Assembly: GCA_017483195.1 (NCBI GenBank)
Contig: JAFULR010000008.1
Location: forward strand, 62,001 to 126,000
DNA length: 64,000 bases
From: Clostridia bacterium
GTDB lineage: Bacteria; Bacillota; Clostridia; Oscillospirales; CAG-272
Direction: 5' to 3'
Shown: in pieces, positions 1 to 8,076 of the stretch
How positions within the stretch are numbered: position 1 is the first letter of the stretch
How the letters are laid out: each line of letters begins with the position of its first letter
Program-made: the position numbers and the translations under genes
The notes under the pieces: model-generated
The model's database searches: none
Seen by the model: only the letters and a program-made list of their open reading frames with translations
What the model was told of the DNA's origin: nothing

Positions 1-70
1 AGCCCATTTTTACGTTGGAATAGATGTCCTGAAGAAGCTCGCTATCCTTGGATTTATTGGTGTTATTCAT
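1..70 (-). CDS. Start of a small hypothetical protein (partial at window edge)
   Basis: Only the first 23 codons lie in the window. The ATG at 70-68 is preceded by a near-perfect ribosome site, AAGGAGGAT, on the minus strand at about 75-83, so this is a real gene start. The visible protein begins MNNTNKSKDSELLQDIYSNV, a polar, probably helical N-terminus. It resembles the start of small four-helix proteins found in Clostridia, but too little is present to name a family. It is divergent from the hydrolase gene beginning at 177. Confidence 0.6.
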   Translation of the reverse strand, partial: MNNTNKSKDSELLQDIYSNVKMG

Positions 71-130
71 ATTTATCCTCCTTAAAATAATCAAAAATAG
101 TATGCGCAAATAAAATAATATTATTCGCTG

Positions 131-158
131 TTGACAAAAGAAAAAATATGAGTATAAT
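131..158 (+). promoter_or_regulatory. Sigma-A promoter of the alpha/beta hydrolase gene
   Basis: A consensus -35 TTGACA (131-136) and -10 TATAAT (153-158) are separated by 16 bases. Transcription would start near 165, very close to the start codon, so the leader is nearly absent. Confidence 0.75.
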
Positions 159-176
159 TATTTTGAGGTGATAATT

Positions 177-953
177 ATGAAAATTGAAAAATTATTTATG
201 TTTGAAAACGATGAAAAAGCGCATCTCATAACCTATATACGAGATAATCCGCCGGAGATGGACAACGAGCCCAGACGCGCGATTATTATTTGTCCCGGTG
301 GCGGCTATCAATGGACCTCCGACCGTGAAAGTGAGCCGATAGCTCTCCAGTTTTTAGCGCGCGGATACAATGCCTTCGTACTTAAATATTCAGTTGCTGA
401 AATGGCAAAAGATTTAAATCCTTTACGCGAGATCGAGGCTGCTATAAAGCACGTCAGAGATAACGCAAAGGCTTATAATATAAGGCCTGACAGGGTTTTT
501 GTGCTTGGCTTTTCCGCAGGTGCTCACGTTGCTCTTTCAAGCGGTACACTACTGCCCGAGGAAGCACGTCCCGATGCTATGGTTTTGTGTTATCCCGTTG
601 TAACTGCAACCTGTCCCACACACCTTGGATCGATGTATCATTTCTGCGGAACAGAAACACCTACCGAGGAGCAGATAGAGCTGTTTTCGCTTGATCTTCA
701 CGTTGACAGTAATACTCCGCCAGCATTTGTTTGGCACACGGAAAACGATCCTTCCGTGCCCGTGCAGAACTCTAAAAATTTGATATCTGCTCTTAAAAAT
801 GCAGGGGTCAAGCACGAGCTTTTACTCTTCCCCGACGGCCCTCACGGTCTCTCACTTGCAACGCACGAAACGTGCAAGGATATCCCCGAGGACGAGCCCC
901 ATCCTGCTTCGGTTTGGGTAGATCTTGCGGATAAATGGCTTAAAAATTTATAA
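177..953 (+). CDS. Alpha/beta hydrolase (esterase / acetyl-xylan-esterase-like)
   Basis: A 258-residue cytoplasmic serine hydrolase of the alpha/beta fold, with no signal peptide. An oxyanion-type motif CPGGGY lies near residue 40. The nucleophile motif GFSAGAHVA is near residue 110, and an HGL motif near residue 220 supplies the likely catalytic His. Asp in the ENDPSVP segment is the likely third catalytic residue. This arrangement is shared by small-ester esterases of the BD-FAE/acetyl-xylan type; the substrate is not evident. A GTG at 168 is in frame, but it overlaps the GAGGTG ribosome site (165-170), so ATG 177 is chosen. The gene stands alone between its own promoter and a terminator at 1071-1096. 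Confidence 0.85.
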   Translation: MKIEKLFMFENDEKAHLITYIRDNPPEMDNEPRRAIIICPGGGYQWTSDRESEPIALQFLARGYNAFVLKYSVAEMAKDLNPLREIEAAIKHVRDNAKAYNIRPDRVFVLGFSAGAHVALSSGTLLPEEARPDAMVLCYPVVTATCPTHLGSMYHFCGTETPTEEQIELFSLDLHVDSNTPPAFVWHTENDPSVPVQNSKNLISALKNAGVKHELLLFPDGPHGLSLATHETCKDIPEDEPHPASVWVDLADKWLKNL

Positions 954-986
954 AAAATAGCCGTTTTTACGAAAAATTGCGAAATT

Positions 987-1047
987 TTGGCACTATGTGG
1001 CACTATGTGGCACTATGTGGCACTATATGGCACTATATGGCACTATG
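987..1047. repeat. Tandem 10-bp repeat (about 6 copies)
   Basis: The unit GGCACTATGT is repeated head to tail: three identical copies, two with one change (GGCACTATAT), and a partial last copy. The array lies between the hydrolase stop and its terminator. Its period is about one DNA helical turn. No gene is encoded here. Confidence 0.9.
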
Positions 1048-1070
1048 AGATACTAATTTTATACTAAAAC

Positions 1071-1096
1071 GAGCGCTCCGATTTTTCGGAGCGCTC
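1071..1096. terminator. Bidirectional intrinsic terminator
   Basis: An 11-bp perfect stem, GAGCGCTCCGA/TCGGAGCGCTC, has a short T-rich loop and T-rich sequence on both sides. It can terminate the hydrolase gene on the plus strand and the M16 peptidase gene on the minus strand. Confidence 0.8.
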
Positions 1097-1106
1097 TTTA
1101 TGTTTG

Positions 1107-3911
1107 TTAAATATTAACTATCTCGTCGAATTTGCCGTAGGCTGTTTGATTTGCGCCGTTGCCGACGGAGCATTCAGCGCAGGTGGATTTGAATTTTTCA
1201 AATACGGGTATAAATTTTTTGATATCTTCCTTAGTGAAGGAAAGCACCTCTGCCATGTGCTTTGACTTCTCCTCGTAGGTGTAATTTGCAAGATAGCCGA
1301 TCTCGTTCTCTATTCCCTCCTGCTCTACGGATTTGGGATTTACGAAGTCTGCAAGCGTGCTGATGATACATCCGAGGATCTCGCCGTCGGTGAACTCGTT
1401 ATTCGCAAGATAATCGGCAATACCGTCATAAAGCGCGTACGTTTCCTTAACCTTGGGATCGCGGTAAGAATAAACGTTCATAGATCCTCGTCTTGCGAAA
1501 CGAAGTCCGGTTCCGTATGCTCCACCTACCTCACGGATATTATGCCACAAGTATCCGAGTGAAAGAAGATTGGAAAGTGCGATATGCTTGCCGCTGTATG
1601 GGAGGATCTCTGTTACGTCGAGTGAGCGCACGTTAAAGCTGATACCCGCAGGGATGGCATATGCCACCTTTTTATCGGTGGGATTTACAAGAGTTTCACC
1701 TGCAAGCTTTTCTCCGTCTGTTAGATCAAGCTTATTTTCAAGCAAATCCTTATTTCCGGTAAGACCTGTGTAACTGAGATTTCCGCTATTGAACACCTTG
1801 ACAAGAAGATGCTTCGCATTTTCACAGAAGGTCTCGGGTGCGGCTACATATTTCTGAAGCTCTGCAAATAAAGGATAGCCGGAGCTGAGAGTTGCATAGT
1901 ATCCGCTTGCGCTGATAAGGGATTCACTCGTATTCAAGGCAAGTCCCACACCGTTACCCATAAATTGCATCTTCGCATTATTAAGCTCGCGAGCAAGCAC
2001 TGTTTTAGCGGTATCCAAATCATAAACAGTCTTGGAAACTATCTCACTTACAACCTCAAGTGCCTTTTGAGCATTCTTTTCAAGGCAAGCAACACTTGCT
2101 ACAAGATAAGGATCTGCTTTCTTCATTTCAGGCGAAATTGTCGTTATAGAGAAATTCCATTTACCTGCATAGCGGTTGAGCATTGTTAAAAGCTCAGCTG
2201 CCGTATGATCGGTGGTTGCGAAGTCACCGAGAGAGCGTGAAATAAGCTCCAAGGTTATAATCTCATCCGCGCTAAGTCCCGCAAGCGAGAAATAGAAGCG
2301 GTAATAAGCTATACCATTCGTTTCTGCAGGTGTATAAAGAACGTTTTCTTCAACGTAAAACTCCTTCTTGGGAAGCTCCGTTGTGAGCTTATCAAGAGAA
2401 AGTGTAGGCATTTTTGCGATCGTTTCGGGTGTGTCACGGTCCATAGCAAGCTTGCTCTCTTTAATAAACCTTTTGTGAGCCGCGTCCTTAACCTCATCGG
2501 AAAGGTGTGCTGTGTACTGCTCAACGGTTGCAAGATGCGAAGCGCTTGATTCTCTTTTCACAGGAACGAGAACAGAGGTCGCAGTAATATCATTTTCAAA
2601 GAATATCTGACGGAGAAGATTTTCAAAATATCCGTTATCAAGCTCGCGCTCGAATTTTGCAAACACTTCATCAATTTCAAAATAAGCATTTATGGGCAAG
2701 CCATAGAAAACATTATTTACAATATTGATAAAATCGTTGATGCAAAGACCCTTTACGGCGTTTCTCTGCTCCTTCATTCTAAAGCTTGTCGCTGAAATCT
2801 GAGAAAGCATGATTTCTTTATCAATACCGTTATCAATTATGCTCTGAATCGTGTCATCGATTATTTTCTTTATTTCATCACAATGCTCTTTTTCTGTATT
2901 ATAAGCTGCAAAGCCCCAAGAGGTCTGAATATCGTCGGTTGCTTCATAAATATCCGCATCCTGCATAAGTCCGCTTGTGGTGAGTGCTTTTTTCAAGGGA
3001 GATGAGCTATTATCCATAAGGTAAAGCGCAAGGAGAGATGCTGCCATCTGTCTTTCCGCGTCGTCATACTTACCCACACTATAGGAATAGATAATATTTG
3101 TTTTGCCCTTTGTATCGTCTGAAGGTGATATTGGATACTCATGCTCACAAACCCTGTGATTTTTACCCTGTACTGTATGCTTGATCTCACTTCTCTCCTG
3201 AGATGCGCCCGCAAGCCACTCGTCAATGATATCGGTATATCTGTCGATATCCATATTTCCGCGAAGGAAAAGAACGCAGTTAGCGGTACTGTAATACTTT
3301 CTGTAAGCCGCCAAATAGTTCTCATATGTAAGCGAAGGAATAACGGACGGCTCGCCGCCGCTATTGAATCTCTGATAGGTATCGGGATAAAGATCTGCCT
3401 TCATAGCCGCATAGAGCTGACGCTGAGTTGATGCGCCTGCACCCTGCATCTCATTATAAACTACACCCTTGATATCGTAGCCGCTCTCTGCCTTTTCAAT
3501 ATGCCAGCCCTCACGAAGGAATGTACCTTCCGCAAGAATGGGGTTGAACAGAGCATCAAGATACACCTTCATAAGATTTTCAAAATCGTCGGGATTACAG
3601 GAAGCGCAGGGATACATTGTCTTGCCCTGGAAGGTCATAGCGTTAAGGAAGGTGTTCATTGAATTCTTAAGCATGAAGAGGAAGGGTGAGTTCATAGGGT
3701 AGTTCTTGGAGCCGTCAAGCACCGAATGCTCAAGAATATGGAAAACTCCCGTTGAATCCTCGGGAATGGTTTTAAATGCCGCGCAGAAGGATTTTTCCTC
3801 CGTGCCTGAATCAATGTATATAAGCTTTGCTCCGCTTATATGATCATATTCATAGACGTCATATCCGCAGGAGTCAAATCTTGTTTTGTTTGTAAAAGTG
3901 AAATTTTTCAT
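1107..3911 (-). CDS. Insulinase-family (M16C, PreP/Cym1-like) zinc metallopeptidase
   Basis: A 934-residue single-chain peptidase with the inverted zinc motif HxxEH at residues 58-62 (HILEH). The distal glutamate is in a YNEMQG segment near residue 152. The length fits presequence-protease-type M16C enzymes, in which two homologous halves form a clam-shell that degrades unstructured peptides. The C-terminal half carries the REVGGAYG motif typical of the non-catalytic half. There is no signal peptide, so it probably works in the cytoplasm as an oligopeptide scavenger. ATG 3911 has AAAGGAG upstream. It is the second gene of a two-gene unit behind the desulfidase-family gene (21-base gap). Confidence 0.92.
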   Translation of the reverse strand: MKNFTFTNKTRFDSCGYDVYEYDHISGAKLIYIDSGTEEKSFCAAFKTIPEDSTGVFHILEHSVLDGSKNYPMNSPFLFMLKNSMNTFLNAMTFQGKTMYPCASCNPDDFENLMKVYLDALFNPILAEGTFLREGWHIEKAESGYDIKGVVYNEMQGAGASTQRQLYAAMKADLYPDTYQRFNSGGEPSVIPSLTYENYLAAYRKYYSTANCVLFLRGNMDIDRYTDIIDEWLAGASQERSEIKHTVQGKNHRVCEHEYPISPSDDTKGKTNIIYSYSVGKYDDAERQMAASLLALYLMDNSSSPLKKALTTSGLMQDADIYEATDDIQTSWGFAAYNTEKEHCDEIKKIIDDTIQSIIDNGIDKEIMLSQISATSFRMKEQRNAVKGLCINDFINIVNNVFYGLPINAYFEIDEVFAKFERELDNGYFENLLRQIFFENDITATSVLVPVKRESSASHLATVEQYTAHLSDEVKDAAHKRFIKESKLAMDRDTPETIAKMPTLSLDKLTTELPKKEFYVEENVLYTPAETNGIAYYRFYFSLAGLSADEIITLELISRSLGDFATTDHTAAELLTMLNRYAGKWNFSITTISPEMKKADPYLVASVACLEKNAQKALEVVSEIVSKTVYDLDTAKTVLARELNNAKMQFMGNGVGLALNTSESLISASGYYATLSSGYPLFAELQKYVAAPETFCENAKHLLVKVFNSGNLSYTGLTGNKDLLENKLDLTDGEKLAGETLVNPTDKKVAYAIPAGISFNVRSLDVTEILPYSGKHIALSNLLSLGYLWHNIREVGGAYGTGLRFARRGSMNVYSYRDPKVKETYALYDGIADYLANNEFTDGEILGCIISTLADFVNPKSVEQEGIENEIGYLANYTYEEKSKHMAEVLSFTKEDIKKFIPVFEKFKSTCAECSVGNGANQTAYGKFDEIVNI

Positions 3912-3932
3912 AGGTTCTCCTTTATGTAATGT

Positions 3933-5219
3933 TTATTTTCCAAGCATTATCTTAATTATCTCTTTATCGGTTTCGCTCATTCCCTCTCTGGCAAGAAGCC
4001 CAACGTTACGAATGGTGTTTTCAACGCCCTTCTGAATAATGCCGTCACCGCCGTAGAATTGCTTATCGCACATAGCCATCTCGCAACCTACATATCCCGC
4101 CTCGACAGCCATTGCAATCTTAGCCGCGCATGAGGGCTTAGCACCGTCGCAAATAGTTCCCGAAAGAATAGCTACTGCATTTACAAGGGTATGGGCTATC
4201 TCACGGTAGCCTCCGCCCTGCAGATAGCATATTCCGGCTCCAGCACCAACACCTGCGCTTATAGCTCCGCAATAAGCGGAAAGAGTGCCAATTCCCGTTT
4301 TCTGATGAACGGTAAGAAGATCGGAAACGATAAGAGCGCGAAGCATTTTTTCTTCAGAGATACCGTGCTCACGAGCATAAATTACCACGGGAACGCTTGC
4401 GGTAATACCCTGATTTCCGCTTCCCGAAATTATACACACGGGAAGCTCGCATCCGCTCATTCTCGCGTCGCTTCCCGCTGCAGCATAGCCTTTAAGCTTG
4501 TCCTTAAGGGGAGCTTCTCCGTTTTTATAAAGTATCTTGCCGATGGTAGCACCCCAATCATTCGTCAAGCCCTCGCGAGCGATCGCTATATTCATTTCTA
4601 TCTGTCTTTCAAGAGATGGCTTTATCCTCGAAAGATCTACCGTATCTGCAAATTCGACGATATCCTGAACGTTAAGCCGGGTTCTGTCCGCTTTTTTTAA
4701 GCTCTTCCCGCTCTCCACCTGCTCATTTCGGTATTTTTCGGTCATATCGGTTTCATTAAGACTGACTTTGACAACATTGGTGTGATAGTCGGAAATTCTT
4801 ACGATAGCCACTTTTTCTCCGAAACGCGCCTCAATTGAAAGATCGAAGTTACAAGGACTAACAAGCTCCTCGAGGACTATCTCGCAGGTGCTTTTATACT
4901 CTTCTATTGCTTGAACATCATGCTGGGTAAGTACGGATAAAAGCTCAAGCTTAAGATCACATCTTCCCGATATGACACCCGCAGCAACGGCACTCTCAAT
5001 TCCGTGCATACCGCCGGTTGAAGGTACTATAACGCTTTTTACGTTTTTTATTATATTCCCGCTAAGGGAAATTTTAATTTTTTCGGGGCGCGCCCCAAGT
5101 GCATCTCGGGCAATAGCCGATGCATATGCAATAGCTATGGGCTCTGTACATCCCATGGCAACCTGAAGCTCCTCGCAAAGTATATCTTCAAAAATCTTGA
5201 TTTTTTCGTTTGAAAGCAT
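3933..5219 (-). CDS. cyuA: L-cysteine desulfidase / serine dehydratase-like protein (UPF0597, CyuA/CdsB family)
   Basis: A 428-residue protein of the UPF0597 family. Characterised members (archaeal CdsB, enterobacterial CyuA/YhaM) use a [4Fe-4S] cluster to degrade L-cysteine to pyruvate, sulfide and ammonia. The family hallmark GCTEP lies at residues 23-27 with Cys24, near the N-terminus. Further conserved cysteines, expected to hold the cluster, are in AYCGAISAG and in TICDGAKPSC near the C-terminal third. There is no signal peptide, so it is cytosolic. It has its own promoter (5252-5280) and precedes the M16 peptidase, which suggests combined peptide and cysteine catabolism; that link is inference. 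Activity on serine rather than cysteine cannot be excluded. Confidence 0.88.
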   Translation of the reverse strand: MLSNEKIKIFEDILCEELQVAMGCTEPIAIAYASAIARDALGARPEKIKISLSGNIIKNVKSVIVPSTGGMHGIESAVAAGVISGRCDLKLELLSVLTQHDVQAIEEYKSTCEIVLEELVSPCNFDLSIEARFGEKVAIVRISDYHTNVVKVSLNETDMTEKYRNEQVESGKSLKKADRTRLNVQDIVEFADTVDLSRIKPSLERQIEMNIAIAREGLTNDWGATIGKILYKNGEAPLKDKLKGYAAAGSDARMSGCELPVCIISGSGNQGITASVPVVIYAREHGISEEKMLRALIVSDLLTVHQKTGIGTLSAYCGAISAGVGAGAGICYLQGGGYREIAHTLVNAVAILSGTICDGAKPSCAAKIAMAVEAGYVGCEMAMCDKQFYGGDGIIQKGVENTIRNVGLLAREGMSETDKEIIKIMLGK

Positions 5220-5251
5220 ATGAGATTTCCTTTCAAATAATAATTAAATTT

Positions 5252-5280
5252 ATTTTATCACAATTAAGCAAGCAAGTCAA
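5252..5280 (-). promoter_or_regulatory. Sigma-A promoter of the desulfidase/M16 peptidase operon
   Basis: Read on the minus strand, TTGACT (5280-5275) and TAAAAT (5257-5252) are separated by 17 bases. They sit about 35-60 bases upstream of the start codon at 5219. Confidence 0.75.
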
Positions 5281-5322
5281 CCGATTGCCTTCATTTTTTG
5301 TTTAAAAATAATGCAAAACCTA

Positions 5323-5351
5323 TTGTATTTTGGAGAATTATGTGCTATAAT
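5323..5351 (+). promoter_or_regulatory. Strong promoter of the structured leader
   Basis: TTGTAT (5323-5328), a 17-base spacer and TATAAT (5346-5351), with a TGTGC extended -10 context. Transcription should begin near 5358, which leaves a leader of about 220 bases before the CNNM gene at 5580. Confidence 0.8.
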
Positions 5352-5385
5352 ATATGCTGATTATTTATGAAAGGAGTTTACAACC

Positions 5386-5517
5386 GTGGACCCACTACCC
5401 CGAAGTTGCCCTGTAACTCGGTTTTTTAACTACGACAAGCATTCCGATTTGTTCAATATGTTCAGATGCTTTTGCTCGTACACAGGCAAAAGAATCCACT
5501 CACCGATCATTTCGTGA
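5386..5517 (+). CDS. Possible 43-codon leader peptide
   Basis: A GTG start at 5386 has the ribosome site AAAGGAG (5370-5375) ahead of it at good to slightly long spacing. It opens a frame of 43 codons ending in TGA at 5515-5517. The frame runs through the terminator-like hairpin at 5400-5427 and ends inside the second inner hairpin of the branched structure. The product (VDPLPRSCPVTRFF at its start, three cysteines in all) matches nothing I know. If translated, ribosomes would open the upstream hairpin, which would be a plausible attenuation mechanism. It may equally be a chance frame. Confidence 0.25.
   Translation: MDPLPRSCPVTRFFNYDKHSDLFNMFRCFCSYTGKRIHSPIIS
5400..5427 (+). terminator. Terminator-like hairpin inside the leader
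   Basis: CCG-A-AGTT (5400-5407) pairs with AACTCGG (5415-5421) across a single bulged A, with a 7-base loop, followed directly by TTTTTT (5422-5427). It is a short 7-bp stem, so strength is uncertain. It would end a roughly 70-base RNA or act as an attenuator before the CNNM gene. Confidence 0.5.
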
Positions 5518-5579
5518 GATAAGGTATTACTTGAATTTTTATACTGAACATATTTTGAATTACATTAATTGGAGGAGCT

Positions 5580-6917
5580 ATGTCTACTATACTTAGACAG
5601 TTATTATTACAGTTTATACTCATCGCACTTAACGCTTTTTTTGCCGCGACCGAAATTGCGGTTATCTCTCTCAACAGCCAGAAAATGAAGGCCATGGCTG
5701 AGGACGGCGATAAAAAAGCAGAAAAAATCTTGGGAATCATTGAAGATCCCACCAAATTTCTTTCGACCATTCAGGTCGGTATCACACTTGCAGGCTTCTT
5801 AGGCTCAGCATTTGCTGCCGACAGCTTCGGTGATATGCTTGCAAACGCCGTTAACGCGCAATTCGGCTTCACCGGCGGAACTGCCGGAGCGGTAAAAACC
5901 GTTTCCGTCATTATAATCACACTTGTTCTTTCTTACTTTACTCTCGTTCTCGGTGAGCTTGTTCCCAAGAGAGTGGCAATGAAAAACAAAGAAAAGGTTG
6001 CTAAATCATTCTGCGGAGTTGTTTCCGTTCTTACAACCATACTTAAACCCGTTATCTGGTTTTTGACCGTTTCAACCAACAGTGTTCTCAAGCTTCTCGG
6101 TATCGACCCCGACGAAAAGGAGGAAACTGTTTCCGAAGAGGACATCGTTACCATGCTTGACGCAGGTGCTGACGAAGGCGGTCTTGACGAGGACGACGTT
6201 GAATACATAAAGAACGTCTTTAAGCTCGACAATCTTACAGCGGCGGACGTTATGACTCAGAGAAGCTCGATCGTTGCTATTCCCGATGACATCTCAAACG
6301 AGGACATGATAAGACTTATCACGGACGAGGGATATTCCCGTATTCCCGTTTATACAGAAAGTCTTGACAAAATTGTAGGTGTTCTTTACGCAAGAGAATA
6401 TCTTCTCAAGCACAACGAGCCCGGCTTTAAGCTTGAGGACGCTATGTTCTCTCCCAAATACGTTCCCGAAACGATGCATCTCGATGCGCTTCTTAAGGAA
6501 ATGCAGGAATCCCACAATCACATCGCGATCGTCGTTAACGAATACGGTGTTACGAGCGGAGTTGTTAGTATGGAGGATATAATCGAGGAGCTTGTAGGCG
6601 AGATCTGGGACGAGCTTGACGAGGCTGTTGAGCCCATCAAGGAGATATCCAAAAATAAATACAGAGTCCTCTCTACCGTATCCCTTGACGAGTTCTTTAC
6701 ATTCTTTGAAATAGATAACGACGAGGAAAGTGACTCTACAACCGTAAACGGTTGGATCAACGAGCACGCGGAAAGCATTCCCGAGGTCGGATTTACCTTT
6801 ACTTACGACAGATTGACTGTTACAGTTACAAAGGCTGATGACATTATGTCACACGAAATCGAAGTGGAAATCATTCCCGAAGAGCTTCCTCTTGAGGAAG
6901 AGGATTCCGAGGAGTAA
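5580..6917 (+). CDS. CNNM/CorC-family (HlyC/TlyC-like) membrane protein with CBS pair
   Basis: A 445-residue integral membrane protein. Residues about 1-190 form the DUF21/CNNM membrane domain with the ELVPKRVAM motif after its third or fourth helix. Residues about 200-335 form a CBS-domain pair that in relatives binds ATP or AMP. Residues about 350-430 form the CorC_HlyC domain. Characterised relatives (CorC, MpfA/YhdP) export Mg2+; the old hemolysin name is not a safe function. The start ATG 5580 has GGAGGA directly upstream. The gene is monocistronic: a long structured leader precedes it and a terminator follows it, so metal-responsive control is plausible but unproven. Confidence 0.9.
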   Translation: MSTILRQLLLQFILIALNAFFAATEIAVISLNSQKMKAMAEDGDKKAEKILGIIEDPTKFLSTIQVGITLAGFLGSAFAADSFGDMLANAVNAQFGFTGGTAGAVKTVSVIIITLVLSYFTLVLGELVPKRVAMKNKEKVAKSFCGVVSVLTTILKPVIWFLTVSTNSVLKLLGIDPDEKEETVSEEDIVTMLDAGADEGGLDEDDVEYIKNVFKLDNLTAADVMTQRSSIVAIPDDISNEDMIRLITDEGYSRIPVYTESLDKIVGVLYAREYLLKHNEPGFKLEDAMFSPKYVPETMHLDALLKEMQESHNHIAIVVNEYGVTSGVVSMEDIIEELVGEIWDELDEAVEPIKEISKNKYRVLSTVSLDEFFTFFEIDNDEESDSTTVNGWINEHAESIPEVGFTFTYDRLTVTVTKADDIMSHEIEVEIIPEELPLEEEDSEE

Positions 6918-6928
6918 AATTGCACAAA

Positions 6929-6960
6929 AACGCAACGATATCAAATTCGTTGCGTTTTTT
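6929..6960 (+). terminator. Intrinsic terminator after the CNNM gene
   Basis: A 10-bp stem AACGCAACGA/TCGTTGCGTT (6929-6938, 6947-6956) is followed by a run of T. Confidence 0.9.
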
Positions 6961-7106
6961 ATTACTTTTTATGGGTAAAACTATGATTATTATTGATTTT
7001 TATATTGTTCACTTTGTTGTAAATGTCTTTTGATCCCATTTTTCAGTACCCTTTTTTGGCAAATTGACGAAAAATTCTTTTTTTGTTTATTTGATTAAAA
7101 AAAGGG

Positions 7107-7135
7107 TTGTTTTTTGCGGAAGTTTGTGCTATTAT
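7107..7135 (+). promoter_or_regulatory. Promoter of the RDD gene and probably the ABC operon
   Basis: TTGTTT (7107-7112), a 17-base spacer and TATTAT (7130-7135), with a TGTGC extended -10 context. The rest of the 300-base gap from 6961 to 7221 is AT-rich and shows no gene. Confidence 0.7.
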
Positions 7136-7221
7136 GTATGTAGGGTATTATTGAAAATTATAACTATGCCATTTTGACTTTTATACCCGTTATATTTATA
7201 TTAAATGAAGGGTTTTTCTGA

Positions 7222-8022
7222 ATGATATATGATTTGCAAAAAGCAAGCATGATGAAAAGGTTCTCTGCCTTTCTGCTTGACTTTATTCTTCTGATAATTC
7301 TGACCACCGGATTTATGTGGCTGATCTCAGCCGTAACCGGCTATGCTGATTATACAAGCGCGATTGATAACAAGATGTCTGAGATAGAGGCTAAATACGA
7401 TATACCGGCAATCAGTGAGGAATACAAGATCGATCTTAATCAATACGATATTCTTTCAAAGGAAGAAAAGGAAAAGTATCCTGCTGAGGTCAGAGCCGCA
7501 TTTGATGCCTGCATTGAGGAGATAAATTCCAACGATGACATCAATCACACCTACGTTATGATTATAAGCTTAACCATCCTTATGGTTTCCCTTTCCCTCT
7601 TCTTAGCTACGTTTTTGCTTGAATTCGTAGTTCCTCTTATTCTTAAGAACGGTCAGACCGTGGGTAAGAAAGTCTTTGCTCTTGCAGTTATGCGTATAGA
7701 CGGTGTAAGAGTTACCCCCGTTATTATGTTCGTTCGCTCAATACTTGGAAAATATACCGTGGAAATAATGATACCGGTGATAATTCTCCTTATGTTATTC
7801 TTCGGTGTAGGCAGTATTGTTACGCTTGCGGTAATTCCGCTCATTCTGATATTTGAATTGATCCTCGTTATCGCAACAAAAACAAATTCTTTTATTCACG
7901 ACGTTCTTTCTTCCACAGTTCTTGTGGATCTTCCCAGCCAGATGATCTTCGACAGTGTTGAAGCAAAGCTCGAATATCAGGCGCGCATCCACAGCGAGGA
8001 TGCAAAAAAAGCGAAGTATTGA
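7222..8022 (+). CDS. RDD family integral membrane protein
   Basis: A 266-residue membrane protein. The RDD-type first segment (KRFSAFLLDFILLI, residues about 12-25) opens a first helix. An extracytoplasmic stretch of about 70 mostly charged residues follows, then a second helix pair near residues 115-140, further helices around 165-225, and a polar cytoplasmic tail. Some RDD proteins are Na+/H+ antiporters, but most have no known role. The ribosome site is weak (AAGGG, 7208-7212). The next gene is 54 bases downstream on the same strand with no terminator between, so it may be co-transcribed with the ABC importer. Confidence 0.8.
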   Translation: MIYDLQKASMMKRFSAFLLDFILLIILTTGFMWLISAVTGYADYTSAIDNKMSEIEAKYDIPAISEEYKIDLNQYDILSKEEKEKYPAEVRAAFDACIEEINSNDDINHTYVMIISLTILMVSLSLFLATFLLEFVVPLILKNGQTVGKKVFALAVMRIDGVRVTPVIMFVRSILGKYTVEIMIPVIILLMLFFGVGSIVTLAVIPLILIFELILVIATKTNSFIHDVLSSTVLVDLPSQMIFDSVEAKLEYQARIHSEDAKKAKY

Positions 8023-8076
8023 TTCGCCCCCCCAACTTAGTTCTCAAAAATTTTTTATATAAGAAATGGAGATTAT

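Larger units (their letters stand above)
5358..5570 (+). promoter_or_regulatory. Structured leader RNA of unidentified class (candidate riboswitch or attenuator)
   Basis: The region from the predicted start of transcription to the ribosome site of the CNNM gene is rich in pairing. An outer stem joins 5455-5465 to 5544-5554 (11 perfect pairs), extended by 5452-5454/5557-5559 across a 2-base bulge. Inside are a 7-bp hairpin, 5469-5475/5486-5492 (CTTTTGC/GCAAAAG), and a 5-bp hairpin, 5499-5503/5514-5518 (CTCAC/GTGAG). This forms a multi-branch junction. A separate terminator-like hairpin with six T lies upstream at 5400-5427. The GGAGGA ribosome site starts 12 bases after the outer stem. I could not match it to the M-box, yybP-ykoY, ydaO, T-box or 6S consensus. 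A regulatory role is inference. Confidence 0.55.

Noticed and set aside
168-176. GTG 168 as start of the first hydrolase
   Set aside because: It overlaps the Shine-Dalgarno sequence used by ATG 177.
5358-5570. T-box, M-box, 6S RNA, SRP RNA or RNase P RNA
   Set aside because: Diagnostic sequences (GGTGG T-box core, GAGGAAAGTCC, SRP tetraloop helix and others) are absent. The stems match none of these layouts as far as I can recall.
5580-6917. Hemolysin
   Set aside because: HlyC/TlyC names are historical; the DUF21-CBS-CorC layout points to ion transport.
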